Positions 25,705 to 34,399 of a stretch of DNA of 64,000 nucleotides are shown here, one piece after another. The first letter of the stretch is position 1; the number at the start of each line of letters is the position of its first letter. Origin of the DNA: Polyangiaceae bacterium (GTDB lineage: Bacteria > Myxococcota_A > Polyangia > Polyangiales > Polyangiaceae); contig JANXOF010000053.1 of NCBI GenBank assembly GCA_025353725.1, forward strand, positions 1 through 64,000. Direction: 5' to 3'. Both the position numbers and the translations under genes were made by a program. Below the pieces are notes generated by a model. The model ran no database searches, was not told the DNA's origin, and was given only the letters and a program-made list of their open reading frames with translations.

Positions 25705-27533
25705 ATCTCAGGGCTCTTCAACGGCCCGGTGCGCTTGCCGCGCTGCGCTTTGTTCCAAGTGTGGTGGCCGGGCTGCAACTCGCATGGACCTCGGCCACGA
25801 CGCCACTCCCTCCCCTCGCGCGTGGTGCGGCCATCGGCCTTCTCGTCCTTTCAATGCTCCTTGCGACCCTTCCGAAGCGCGACAACGTGAAGACTCATGG
25901 CGCGTTCATCTTCGCGGTCATCGCCGTGGCGATCACGGGCCTCACACGCACGGGCCCCGCGTATCCAGTGGGTTGCGCGGTATTTCTCGTGGTCGCTCTT
26001 GGATGCTTGCGCGCGCCCATCCTCGCTGCGCGAATGCGAGCTTCCGATGAGGCGAGCCCCGAATTTTTGGACGATCGACGTCCCCCTACGGCGCGCGCCT
26101 GGAGGACCGCAAGCACTCGAACACGGGTTGTCCTCGCGGTGGTCACCGTCGTCGTCGCAGGCGCCTTTATTCGCGCGCTTCCTCCGGCGGGCGCGTTCGC
26201 CGAGCGGCAAATCCAACGCTACGCGGGCAACGCGGCGATCGAAGACGACGATCGCATCGGGTTCGCGACGAACATCCGCGTAGGTTCACTGCGCCACGTC
26301 TTGAAGAGTGACCGCGTCCTCATGCGCATCGAAGGCGAGGCACCGGAGCTTCTGCGGGGTGTGGTGCTCGAGACGTACGATCGCCACGTGTGGTCGAGCA
26401 CCCGTGACGCGTCCACCACGATCGTCGCGACGACCGGATCACGTGAACGCGCCACTACGCGCATCGAGCTCTCACGGGCAGCCCTCGGAGGTCGGGTTAC
26501 AGAACCGCGCTGGTTTCTGCCCGCCGATGCGTGTGATGTTCGCACGCCTTCTGGACAGATGAGTGTAGATTCCCATGGCACGGCACGGCCCGTCCCGCAG
26601 AACAACGCGCGCGACATTTCGTTCAGCCAAGCCAGTCGCGGACCTTGCTCGAATCGGCTTCCCGAGCCGGCACCTCCAAGCAGCATCGAACTCGCCATGG
26701 AGTCGAACGTTCGCCGCGAACTAGCCCCGATGGCCTACCGCTGGGTGCAAGACTCAAAAACGAAGCAGGAGGCGCTGACGCGCATTGTCGCTCAACTCCA
26801 GACGTTCGAGTATTCGCTCGCAGAGCACCGGGAGACGGCCCGCGATCCCGTGGTGGAGTTCCTCACGGTCGAACATCGAGGGCATTGCGAGCACTTTGCT
26901 TCCGGAATGGCGCTTCTCGCGCGTGCTGTTGGCATTCCGGCGCGCGTGGTCGTCGGGTTCCGCGTGGACGAGGTCAACGAGCTCACGGGGCTTGCCGTCG
27001 TTCGCGACCGCAACGCTCACTCATGGGTCGAGGCTTGGATCGGCAATCGCTGGATGACCTTCGACCCAACCCCGCTTAGCGAACTTCACGCCACGACCAG
27101 GCCGACGCGATGGGAACAACTGACGGAAGCCTTCTCCTTGGTGTGGGACCGCACGCTCGGCTTCTTTGCGCGCCTCACACTTTTGAGCCTCGGTGTCCTC
27201 TTCGCTCTGGCGGCGGTAGCCCTCGTCATTCTCCGCGCGATCTTGCAGCGCAACAAGAAGGCGACGCGCGCTACGCATTCCTTTTCTCGGCCGCTTCCCG
27301 CGTTCGAGACACTCTCCGTCGCACTCGAAAACGCCGGATTCGTTCGCGCCGCGTCTGAACCGCTCGAACGCTTTGCAAAACGGGTTTCAAGCGCCGGTGA
27401 AGCGTGGTCCGACGACGTCGCCGAAATCCTTCAAGTTTACGCTAAGCTTCGCTACGGAGGGCTCGGCGAAGTGCAGTCCGTCTCCACGCGACTCGAAGCG
27501 CTCGCGCGAAAAATCGGTCCAACCCCCAAGTGA
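25701..27533 (+). CDS. TgpA-type membrane transglutaminase-like protein
   Basis: 610 residues from ATG 25701. The N-terminus has several membrane helices (about 30-145) and then an extracytoplasmic part. At about 385-465 is the transglutaminase/protease core: HRGHCEHFASGMALLARAVG (Cys nucleophile), ARVVVGFRVDE, RNAHSWVEAW (His) and WMTFDPTP (Asp). One more helix at about 500-522 precedes a cytoplasmic DUF4129-like tail (LRYGGLG). TgpA homologues are essential in some bacteria and act on the periplasmic side, but their substrates are unknown. It completes the operon; the SPFH gene follows 57 bases later. Confidence 0.92.
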   Translation: MNLRALQRPGALAALRFVPSVVAGLQLAWTSATTPLPPLARGAAIGLLVLSMLLATLPKRDNVKTHGAFIFAVIAVAITGLTRTGPAYPVGCAVFLVVALGCLRAPILAARMRASDEASPEFLDDRRPPTARAWRTASTRTRVVLAVVTVVVAGAFIRALPPAGAFAERQIQRYAGNAAIEDDDRIGFATNIRVGSLRHVLKSDRVLMRIEGEAPELLRGVVLETYDRHVWSSTRDASTTIVATTGSRERATTRIELSRAALGGRVTEPRWFLPADACDVRTPSGQMSVDSHGTARPVPQNNARDISFSQASRGPCSNRLPEPAPPSSIELAMESNVRRELAPMAYRWVQDSKTKQEALTRIVAQLQTFEYSLAEHRETARDPVVEFLTVEHRGHCEHFASGMALLARAVGIPARVVVGFRVDEVNELTGLAVVRDRNAHSWVEAWIGNRWMTFDPTPLSELHATTRPTRWEQLTEAFSLVWDRTLGFFARLTLLSLGVLFALAAVALVILRAILQRNKKATRATHSFSRPLPAFETLSVALENAGFVRAASEPLERFAKRVSSAGEAWSDDVAEILQVYAKLRYGGLGEVQSVSTRLEALARKIGPTPK

Positions 27534-27590
27534 ATTAGAAGTTGGTGAAAGGCGGGAAGGATCGATAGGCTTATCGCTGAATTAGTCCGC

Positions 27591-29486
27591 ATGAACATCA
27601 TTCAGATACTTGAAAATTTTTGGTGGTTGCTTCTCATTGTCCTGTTCGTCGCTGCTCATAAAGTCTTGCTGCGCGTCTTTGGAATTGTGATGATTCCGGA
27701 AGACAGCGTCGGGATTGTAAATCGCAAGTATGTGCTTTTCGGTGCACACAAGGCCCTTCCGGATGGCAGCATCATCGCACTTCGTGGCGAAGCCGGTTTG
27801 CAGGCCGACGCCCTACCGCCGGGGGTCCACTTCTGGCTCTGGCCTTGGCAGTATAGCGTGGAGCGGCAAGTCTTCATCACCATTGGGCCTGGCAGCATCG
27901 GCGTGGTCGAAGCGCGCGACGGAAAGCCCCTCCAGGGCGGCCGGGTACTCGGACGGCAAGTTTCATGCGACTCGTTTCAAGACGCTCGCGCCTTTCTGAC
28001 GCAAGGCGGCGAGCGCGGGCCTCAGATCACGATCATTCCGCCGGGAACCTACCGCATCAACACCTCACTTTTCACTGTCGCACTGGCGCCCGTCATCGAG
28101 GTGCCTGACAACATGGTCGGCATTGTGACCACCAAAGATGGCAAGCCATTGCCAAGCGGCGAAATCGCGGGCTACGAGGTTCCAGGGCACAACTTATTTC
28201 AAGACGCCGAATCGTTCATCACGAATGGTGGTTATAAGGGGTTGCAAGAGCAGGTGATCTTGGCGGGACGGTACTTTTTCAATCCGCGCTTTGCGACGGT
28301 TGAAATCGTTGCGATGACCGAGGTCAAGATTGCGCACGCCGGCGTGGTGATTGCCTTTGTAGGCGCCGCCGGACAAGACGTCTCGGGTGACAAGTTTAAG
28401 CATGGCAACCTGGTTTCCAAAGGCCAAAAAGGCGTCTGCGTCGAACCGCTCGATCCAGGTAAGTACCCCGTCAATCCCTACACTCATCGCGTCGTAGAAG
28501 TGCCTACGGCCAACGTCGTCCTCAACTGGGCTGACGACAAGTCCGAGGCACACAAGCTCGATGCCAACCTGTCGACCATCACCGTGCGCTCCTCCGACGG
28601 TTTCAAGTTCAACCTCGATGTGAGCCAAATTATCCATATTCCGCGGACTGACGCACCGATGGTGATCGCGCGCTTTGGCAGCGTCGCGAATCTCGTCACG
28701 CAAGTTCTTGAGCCGACTATAGGAAACTACTTCCGAAATGCGGCTCAGGGCAAAGACGCGATCTCCTTTCTCAAGGAGCGCGAGGAGCGACAAACCGAAG
28801 CGCGCGATGCCATCCAGAAAGCGCTGCAGGAATACAACGTCGGCGCGGTCGATACCTTGATTGGCGACATTGTCCCTCCCGAGGCACTGATGAAAACGCT
28901 TACCGATCGCAAGATTGCGGAGCAAGAAAAAATCACTTTCGAGACTCAGAAACTCGCGGAGGAAACACGAAAAGAACTCGAGCAAGCGCGCGCCCTCGCA
29001 ACCACGCAGGCACGCGTCGTCGACGCCGAACGAAAGGTGCAGATCGCCGATTTTGACGCCCAATCAAATGTAAAGAAGGCCCAAGGCGACGCCCAATCGA
29101 AGACCATCAACGCCGAGGCCGATGCACGCGTATTGCTGACGGTCGGCGAGGCCGAGGGCAAGAAGATCTCGGCGGTCGGCCTTGCGGAGGCACTCGTTAT
29201 CCAGAAAAAAACGGAGGCCATCGGGAAGGACAACTTCGCGGTCATTGAGATTGGCCGAGCCCTCGCCGCAGCAAAGATCCCGCTTGTCCCGCAGATTATG
29301 GCGGGCGGTAGTGGCGGAGGCTCGATTCTCGACGTGTTGCTCGCAACGCTCGTTCGCGACGGATTGAAGGGCCAAAAGCGTTCAGAGCCGCCAGGTGCGT
29401 TGGTTTCGACGAACGAGCCATCCGTGGCGTCCACGACCCTTCGGATCCCCGAATCTCAACCGCCGTTGAAGGGATCGAAGGGATAG
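27591..29486 (+). CDS. SPFH/flotillin-like membrane protein
   Basis: 631 residues. An N-terminal membrane helix (WWLLLIVLFVAAHKVLL, about 11-28) is followed by an SPFH/band-7 region starting at MIPEDSVGIV and including repeated G-x-V-x-G-R/Y blocks (PGSIGVVEARDGKPL; DNMVGIVTTKDGKPL), then the DGFKFNLDVSQIIHI core. A long charged coiled coil spans about 400-540 (KITFETQKLAEETRKELEQA; ADARVLLTVGEAEGKK) and the end is Pro/Ser-rich. The three similar segments before the core suggest an extended repeat region longer than in ordinary flotillins. It probably forms membrane-attached cages or microdomains. Confidence 0.9.
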   Translation: MNIIQILENFWWLLLIVLFVAAHKVLLRVFGIVMIPEDSVGIVNRKYVLFGAHKALPDGSIIALRGEAGLQADALPPGVHFWLWPWQYSVERQVFITIGPGSIGVVEARDGKPLQGGRVLGRQVSCDSFQDARAFLTQGGERGPQITIIPPGTYRINTSLFTVALAPVIEVPDNMVGIVTTKDGKPLPSGEIAGYEVPGHNLFQDAESFITNGGYKGLQEQVILAGRYFFNPRFATVEIVAMTEVKIAHAGVVIAFVGAAGQDVSGDKFKHGNLVSKGQKGVCVEPLDPGKYPVNPYTHRVVEVPTANVVLNWADDKSEAHKLDANLSTITVRSSDGFKFNLDVSQIIHIPRTDAPMVIARFGSVANLVTQVLEPTIGNYFRNAAQGKDAISFLKEREERQTEARDAIQKALQEYNVGAVDTLIGDIVPPEALMKTLTDRKIAEQEKITFETQKLAEETRKELEQARALATTQARVVDAERKVQIADFDAQSNVKKAQGDAQSKTINAEADARVLLTVGEAEGKKISAVGLAEALVIQKKTEAIGKDNFAVIEIGRALAAAKIPLVPQIMAGGSGGGSILDVLLATLVRDGLKGQKRSEPPGALVSTNEPSVASTTLRIPESQPPLKGSKG

Positions 29487-29530
29487 AGTGGGAAAAAAAC
29501 GGCTGTCGCAACTCGCAGAACAAGCGCAAG

Positions 29531-31243
29531 CTAGCGAAGCGTAACCCACATTTCGTCCGCACGGAATGTCTCGGGCGAACGTAGATAAACCTGGTAGCGC
29601 AGCTTCGATGTCTTTGCGTCCGCAGTCGCGCTGGTGGCAAACCGCGCGTACGTGGAAGAGGCTCGAATAGGAAGCACATGAGTCGCCACCACTTCACCGG
29701 TCGCGGCGAGCTCGTGCAGCGTCAGGGTAAGCGGTCCCGAGACTCCTTCTATCGCAAATTTTCCGCCGAACTCAATCTCCCTTCCACCGATGTCCTTCAC
29801 TTCCACGTCCTGGTAGACGCTTTGGTCTGGCTGACACGACGCCTTTCCGCAGTTCGTTGCGAGGTAACAGTTACCGTCGGTCGAACCGGTTGCATTGCGA
29901 TACACCGCGAGGTTCGTCGCGTCGGTTCCAGTGCGCTCCCAAGGAGCCGCGCTACACTTCCACAGGTCACCGTTGACAAGCAAATTTGCACTCGATTCGA
30001 GCCGATACAGATAGATACCGGAATAAGCTGGATCGAGTGACTCGCGGGTGACATGCATGAAAGTCGTACCCGTCGCTGCATCGCGAACCATTCGCGCGTA
30101 AGCAGGATTGCAGGCAATGCTCTTCCCGGCCCGCTCCGGCACGGTGTTTGAGTAGAGTATAGGATTTCCCGCAGGAAACTGCTCCCACTTGTTAGCGGCT
30201 AGTTCACGCGTCCTAGAAATGCCCCAATCCCACCTTTGGCCGTCGACACATCCAAGAGTCAGGTCTCCGCTCTCCACAAGCGAATAAAGATAGCCGTCTT
30301 CGTCCAGGATACTCCCAGCTCCGCCGCCCGTCGGGCCGGCTCCCTGCCAGACTTCGCGCCACGGCAGAGCACGTTCTCTATCCCAAATCGCATCCGCCGG
30401 TACGCCTTGCGCAGGGTCGCCAGCGATCCAGGTTTTAAAATCTGTCGTTTTCGCGACGCCTCGGTAGCCGTTCGTCCCGTCGTAGCCGTGAAACCCTGCG
30501 AAAATGGCGCCACCGCTCGACCAAATATTGAACGTTCCCTCGTCGAACACGGCTTGCGCTTTACCGGGAATTCGAACGCAGGCGTCTTCTGGCTTGTCGC
30601 AGATTTTGTTCCATAGCGACTTCGCGGGGATAACGGGATTTGGTATCGTTTCGACAAAAGGACCGACAGGACTTACCGCCTCACGCTCTACATGGCAGCC
30701 TGCCCATGTCCCGGAGCGGTCGAGACATTGAAATACGTAGTGCCACTTACGAGCCGCCGCGTCGTAATAGGCATCACCATCCGCGGCCGCGCATTCCCAC
30801 TTCGACCCCTGCACGTTCGGCAAAATCTCGACGGGCGCCTGCCAAGTTTTCCCTTGATCGTCTGACATTCGCACTTCCATAGACAGCGCATGACCGAGTC
30901 CGGCCGGGCAATAGGAAGGCAACGACGGCGCGAGCTTTCGAGAGAAAAGGTACCAGGTACCCTCCGTGATGGTTATATGGGCGGCGCCGAAGCCGTACGG
31001 CCAACTCGTGTTTGCCTGCGTGTACGTTCGAACGAGCGACCACTTCGCATTGCCTCGCCAGTACTCCGCCAACGTCGCGGGAGACCCTTCGGGGCTCACA
31101 GTACCCGCCTCCAGAGGGGCCGCATCCGGCGTCGTACGTGGCGGCGCTCCGTCGAGATTCGCGGGTGAAGGGGGCTCACCTCCTCCAGAACAAGCCAACC
31201 ATCCAGTGGTCAGCACGGCGGCGGAAGCTAACACGTAGCGCAT
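29531..31243 (-). CDS. Exported beta-propeller lipoprotein (glycosidase-like fold)
   Basis: 570 residues with a lipoprotein signal (VLASAAVLTTGWLACSGGG). After a Pro/Ala linker, residues 60-420 show the repeated strand pattern of five-bladed propellers related to GH43 or sialidases: VRMSDDQGKTWQAPVEIL is an Asp-box-like S-x-D-x-G-x-T-W, and later AKTTDFKTWI and YYDAAARKWHYVFQCLD. The last 150 residues read like a carbohydrate-binding beta-sandwich (NLLVNGDLWKCSAAPWERTG). It may bind or cleave extracellular glycans. Catalytic acids could not be assigned. A T7 run lies just past the stop on its strand (around 29500), but no stable stem is evident. Confidence 0.75.
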   Translation of the reverse strand: MRYVLASAAVLTTGWLACSGGGEPPSPANLDGAPPRTTPDAAPLEAGTVSPEGSPATLAEYWRGNAKWSLVRTYTQANTSWPYGFGAAHITITEGTWYLFSRKLAPSLPSYCPAGLGHALSMEVRMSDDQGKTWQAPVEILPNVQGSKWECAAADGDAYYDAAARKWHYVFQCLDRSGTWAGCHVEREAVSPVGPFVETIPNPVIPAKSLWNKICDKPEDACVRIPGKAQAVFDEGTFNIWSSGGAIFAGFHGYDGTNGYRGVAKTTDFKTWIAGDPAQGVPADAIWDRERALPWREVWQGAGPTGGGAGSILDEDGYLYSLVESGDLTLGCVDGQRWDWGISRTRELAANKWEQFPAGNPILYSNTVPERAGKSIACNPAYARMVRDAATGTTFMHVTRESLDPAYSGIYLYRLESSANLLVNGDLWKCSAAPWERTGTDATNLAVYRNATGSTDGNCYLATNCGKASCQPDQSVYQDVEVKDIGGREIEFGGKFAIEGVSGPLTLTLHELAATGEVVATHVLPIRASSTYARFATSATADAKTSKLRYQVYLRSPETFRADEMWVTLR

Positions 31244-31426
31244 GGCTCAAGGCTACACGCGCGAACCGCTCGGGCAAGCGCATGGCGCGGACGCCCGATG
31301 GGTAAGACGTCGTCGACCGCACCCGGCTCAGTTGGAAGCTCGCGAGTATGCGCCGGATTCACGACCCCTGCGCGCGGCGGACGACCGCTCTCCTACAACC
31401 TAGCGGCGTGTGGGCCCCCTCCGACG

Positions 31427-32398
31427 CTAAAATGCAACGCCGCGAAGGCCGATGACCGCGCCCGAAAGCGTAAGGCCGCTTCGGCTCGCGTCTGTCGTCG
31501 CGAGCGGTTGCACAAAGGGCGACAACCGGGCTATCTCGGGCAGTGGGCGCTTCTTCCGCTCGACGACCTCCGGCGAGTAGGCAAGATTTGCCTGGACGAC
31601 ACCCGTGATCGCGAGAGCTGCAAGAGCGCCTGCAAAGCTCAAGTTCACCGCGCGAACCGTCGCCGCGCGGTCTTGGTAGAGTTGCGCTTTTCGCTCGAGA
31701 TCGCCGGCGCGCGACTCGTCATCCGCGTGCGCGCGCGCGTCCAAGAACATCGGTACCGTGATCCCCGTTCCCAGCATACAGACGGCCTCGCTCGCGAGAA
31801 ACGTCCATCCGAGAAGTCTGTCACCGTTTTGAAACTGCCCGGCGCCGAAAGGTAGCCACGCGAGCAAGCGACTGTGGCGGACCGTGATGGTCTCTTCACC
31901 CGCCATCTGCTTCACCTTCGCGAGCCACATCGCTTCTTTCCGAAGCACCGCCTCCGCGCGAGCTCGCCGCTCCGCCTCGAACCGCGCAGCATTCTGAGCC
32001 GACTGGCGAATCTTTTCCTGAAGCTGTCCGCGAACATCAAAAAACGTATTGATGACGTCACCCGGAAAGCTAAGCGGATCGGGCTCAAACTGCGGATCGG
32101 CAAGGATCATCGACTCAAAAAGCTCGACGGCGGCTTCGCGTTGGCTTTGCGCGAGGAGGACCGCGCTGAGGTACATCCGCGCCTGCGAGAGCAAAGAGAG
32201 CTCTTTCGCGCCGGTCTGCGGGTTCACGAGCGCGCGCAATCGGGATTCAGCTTCGGTGTAGTTCCGTGCAAGGTAAGAGGCGCGCGCTTTGTCGATATCC
32301 ACGCGGCCTTGAGCTAGCGCGATTCCCTGGCTCGCAAAAAGGAGAGCGCACGCAAACCCGAATACACGTCCCAGCCATATACCGATGTTACGCATCAC
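31427..32398 (-). CDS. TPR-type membrane protein, partner of the adjacent kinase
   Basis: 323 residues from GTG 32398 (ATG 32395 is equally possible). A signal peptide is at about 10-30. Then helices ARASYLARNYTEAESRLRAL and ARMYLSAVLLAQSQREAAVE form TPR-like units, with FEPDPLSFPGDVINTFFDVR after them. Next comes a basic coiled coil, and in the second half WLPFGAGQFQNGDRLLGWTF plus hydrophobic helices, as in small membrane proteins of the DUF5683 kind. It overlaps the stop of the Ser/Thr kinase gene by 4 bases, so the two are translationally coupled. This suggests a kinase substrate or partner in the envelope. Confidence 0.75.
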   Translation of the reverse strand: MMRNIGIWLGRVFGFACALLFASQGIALAQGRVDIDKARASYLARNYTEAESRLRALVNPQTGAKELSLLSQARMYLSAVLLAQSQREAAVELFESMILADPQFEPDPLSFPGDVINTFFDVRGQLQEKIRQSAQNAARFEAERRARAEAVLRKEAMWLAKVKQMAGEETITVRHSRLLAWLPFGAGQFQNGDRLLGWTFLASEAVCMLGTGITVPMFLDARAHADDESRAGDLERKAQLYQDRAATVRAVNLSFAGALAALAITGVVQANLAYSPEVVERKKRPLPEIARLSPFVQPLATTDASRSGLTLSGAVIGLRGVAF

Positions 32399-34323
32399 GG
32401 TCCTTTGAACGAAACGACGTGCAGTTGCCCCGCGACCAGCTGATGCGTTTTGCGTTTCTCCGGGTCGACGCGGTCATAGATATGAACGGTCCACGTCCCC
32501 CGGCGCATCGGGATCTCCGTAGCGAGGCCCGCCGCGAGGGTGAGGTTCGCTTCTTCGACCGTATACGAACGGAGCGGATCGCCTTCGATGAGAAGCCGGG
32601 CCGGACGGACCGTCACCTGAACGTCCAGTGACTCCTCGGACTCACCGGCCGCGATCGCGATCGTCGTCGGAACACAAAGCTCTTCCCCGCTCCGTTCCAC
32701 CCTGCACGTAAACGAAAGTAGATGTGCGTTTTGATCGGGAAGCGTGAACGTAAGGCCCGGCGCCGGATCTGCGCCTCGAACGCCATCGATCGTCATGGTC
32801 ACGCCGAAGGCAGGCTGGAGCGATGCGATAACGACGTTTCGCTTCCTTCCGTGGCTAAGCGGGGTTCCGGCGTCGGAGCTTAGCTGCGTTCCCGGCGCTC
32901 TGCGGACACCAGGCGCCGCGACCGTCGACTCGTTCGCGAGCGTCGACGACAATACGGGCGCCACCACGTGAGCCTCCTCCGCTCGCGCCTCGCGTGAGGT
33001 CGAAGGAGCGGCCGCGTGAAGGACCACCGCGCCCGAAGCGACGACAGGCGGCGCCGCAAAAGCGCGCAGTACGAGCAGCGCACCCGCCCCAAGCGCCGTC
33101 GCCCCGAAAAGGACAGGCGCCGCGCGGCGCGCTAAGCGCATACGCGCCTCGGCGCGATGGATGCGGGTCACGATGCGAAGGAGATGCGGATCGTCGGGCG
33201 CGTACGCCAGCGCACGGTTGTAATCTGCGGCGGAGGCTACCGCATCGACGCGTTTCCGGCCCTCGTCGCCAAGCGCGCAAAGCCTTTCGACGAGGCGCTT
33301 GTCATGGTCTTCGGTCCATCCCGCCGGGTCGTCGAAATACGACTCGAGCTCCGTGCGCGGTGCCGCGATGCCGAGCCGCAACAGCTCTGAAGATAACGCC
33401 TCGCGCATCTCCTCGGCGCTCGCGTAGCGCTCACACGCCTTCCTCGCGAGCGCGCGGTCGAGAATTCGGCTGTAGACTTTGCCGACGGGCGGGGCCTCGC
33501 GCTCCGCACTTGGGTACACGCCATCCAGGACGCGGCGCAGCACCTGCGCGGGGTTGTTCCCCTCGAACGGTAGGTGCCCGACCATGCATTCGTAGAGCAG
33601 CACGCCCAAACCGAACACGTCCGCGCGGCTGTCGACGTCGCCCCCCTCGATTTGCTCGGGCGCCATGTGTGCTGGGCTCCCAAGCACCTGCCCCGTCGAC
33701 GTCACGCCCTGAGTGTCGAGCAACTTCGCTATGCCAAAGTCCGTGAGCTTGACCCCCACGCGCTCACCGCGGTTCGAGTCGAGGGGCGTGCGGCGACTCG
33801 GCGCCGCAACGGCAAGGGCCGACGCACTCGACGGGGAAGCCGCCGCGGGCGCCGTCTCTACGTTTTGATGCTCCAGCATCACGTTTTCAGGCTTTACGTC
33901 ACGATGCACAACGCCCGCAGCGTGGGCATGCGCAAGCGCGCCGAGCAACTCCACGGCGAGGGCTGCGGCGACCTCAGGAGGCAGACGCCCGCCGGTCGTG
34001 AGAAGCTTGCGCAGCGTTTGACCGCGTACGAACTCCACAACCAGGTACTGCTCCTCGTCGTCAACGGAGGACACGTCGAACACCTCGACGATGTTCCGAT
34101 GGCGCAACTTGGCAACGGCCTTCGCCTCGGCTTCAAAGCGATGCGCCATCTCACGACTGTCGCGAAGATGGGGGTGAAGGATTTTAATCGCCACGTCGCG
34201 GCCAAGGCGCTTGTCGTGCGCTCGGTACACCGTCGCCATCCCTCCGTGCCCAAGCTCCTCGAGCACGTCGTACTTCGTGAGCGCGGGGACTCGTGCCGGC
34301 CTCGCGCCGACGCTCACGACCAT
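32395..34323 (-). CDS. Membrane-anchored Ser/Thr protein kinase
   Basis: 642 residues. The Hanks-type kinase domain occupies about 18-290: glycine loop LGHGGMATVY, catalytic Lys in VAIKIL, catalytic loop VVHRDVKPENVM, DFG motif LTDFGIAKL and APE motif SPAHMAPEQIEGG. A 25-residue Ala/Ser insertion sits between the catalytic loop and DFG. A membrane helix at about 405-425 (PVLFGATALGAGALLVLRAF) leads to a periplasmic C-terminus with PEGA-like beta strands (SLDVQVTVRPARLLIEGD). The layout is common in Myxococcota. The downstream TPR membrane protein overlaps by 4 bases. Confidence 0.93.
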   Translation of the reverse strand: MVVSVGARPARVPALTKYDVLEELGHGGMATVYRAHDKRLGRDVAIKILHPHLRDSREMAHRFEAEAKAVAKLRHRNIVEVFDVSSVDDEEQYLVVEFVRGQTLRKLLTTGGRLPPEVAAALAVELLGALAHAHAAGVVHRDVKPENVMLEHQNVETAPAAASPSSASALAVAAPSRRTPLDSNRGERVGVKLTDFGIAKLLDTQGVTSTGQVLGSPAHMAPEQIEGGDVDSRADVFGLGVLLYECMVGHLPFEGNNPAQVLRRVLDGVYPSAEREAPPVGKVYSRILDRALARKACERYASAEEMREALSSELLRLGIAAPRTELESYFDDPAGWTEDHDKRLVERLCALGDEGRKRVDAVASAADYNRALAYAPDDPHLLRIVTRIHRAEARMRLARRAAPVLFGATALGAGALLVLRAFAAPPVVASGAVVLHAAAPSTSREARAEEAHVVAPVLSSTLANESTVAAPGVRRAPGTQLSSDAGTPLSHGRKRNVVIASLQPAFGVTMTIDGVRGADPAPGLTFTLPDQNAHLLSFTCRVERSGEELCVPTTIAIAAGESEESLDVQVTVRPARLLIEGDPLRSYTVEEANLTLAAGLATEIPMRRGTWTVHIYDRVDPEKRKTHQLVAGQLHVVSFKGP

Positions 34324-34399
34324 GAGCCGAGGATAGCGGCTTGCGGGGGACGATCGCGAGAGCTACCGGAAGTGCGATATCCGCGCCTTCCGTCGCCCT

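Noticed and set aside
29487-29530. Run of seven T on the minus strand as terminator of the propeller gene
   Set aside because: The sequence before the run does not form a stable stem, so it was not listed as a terminator.
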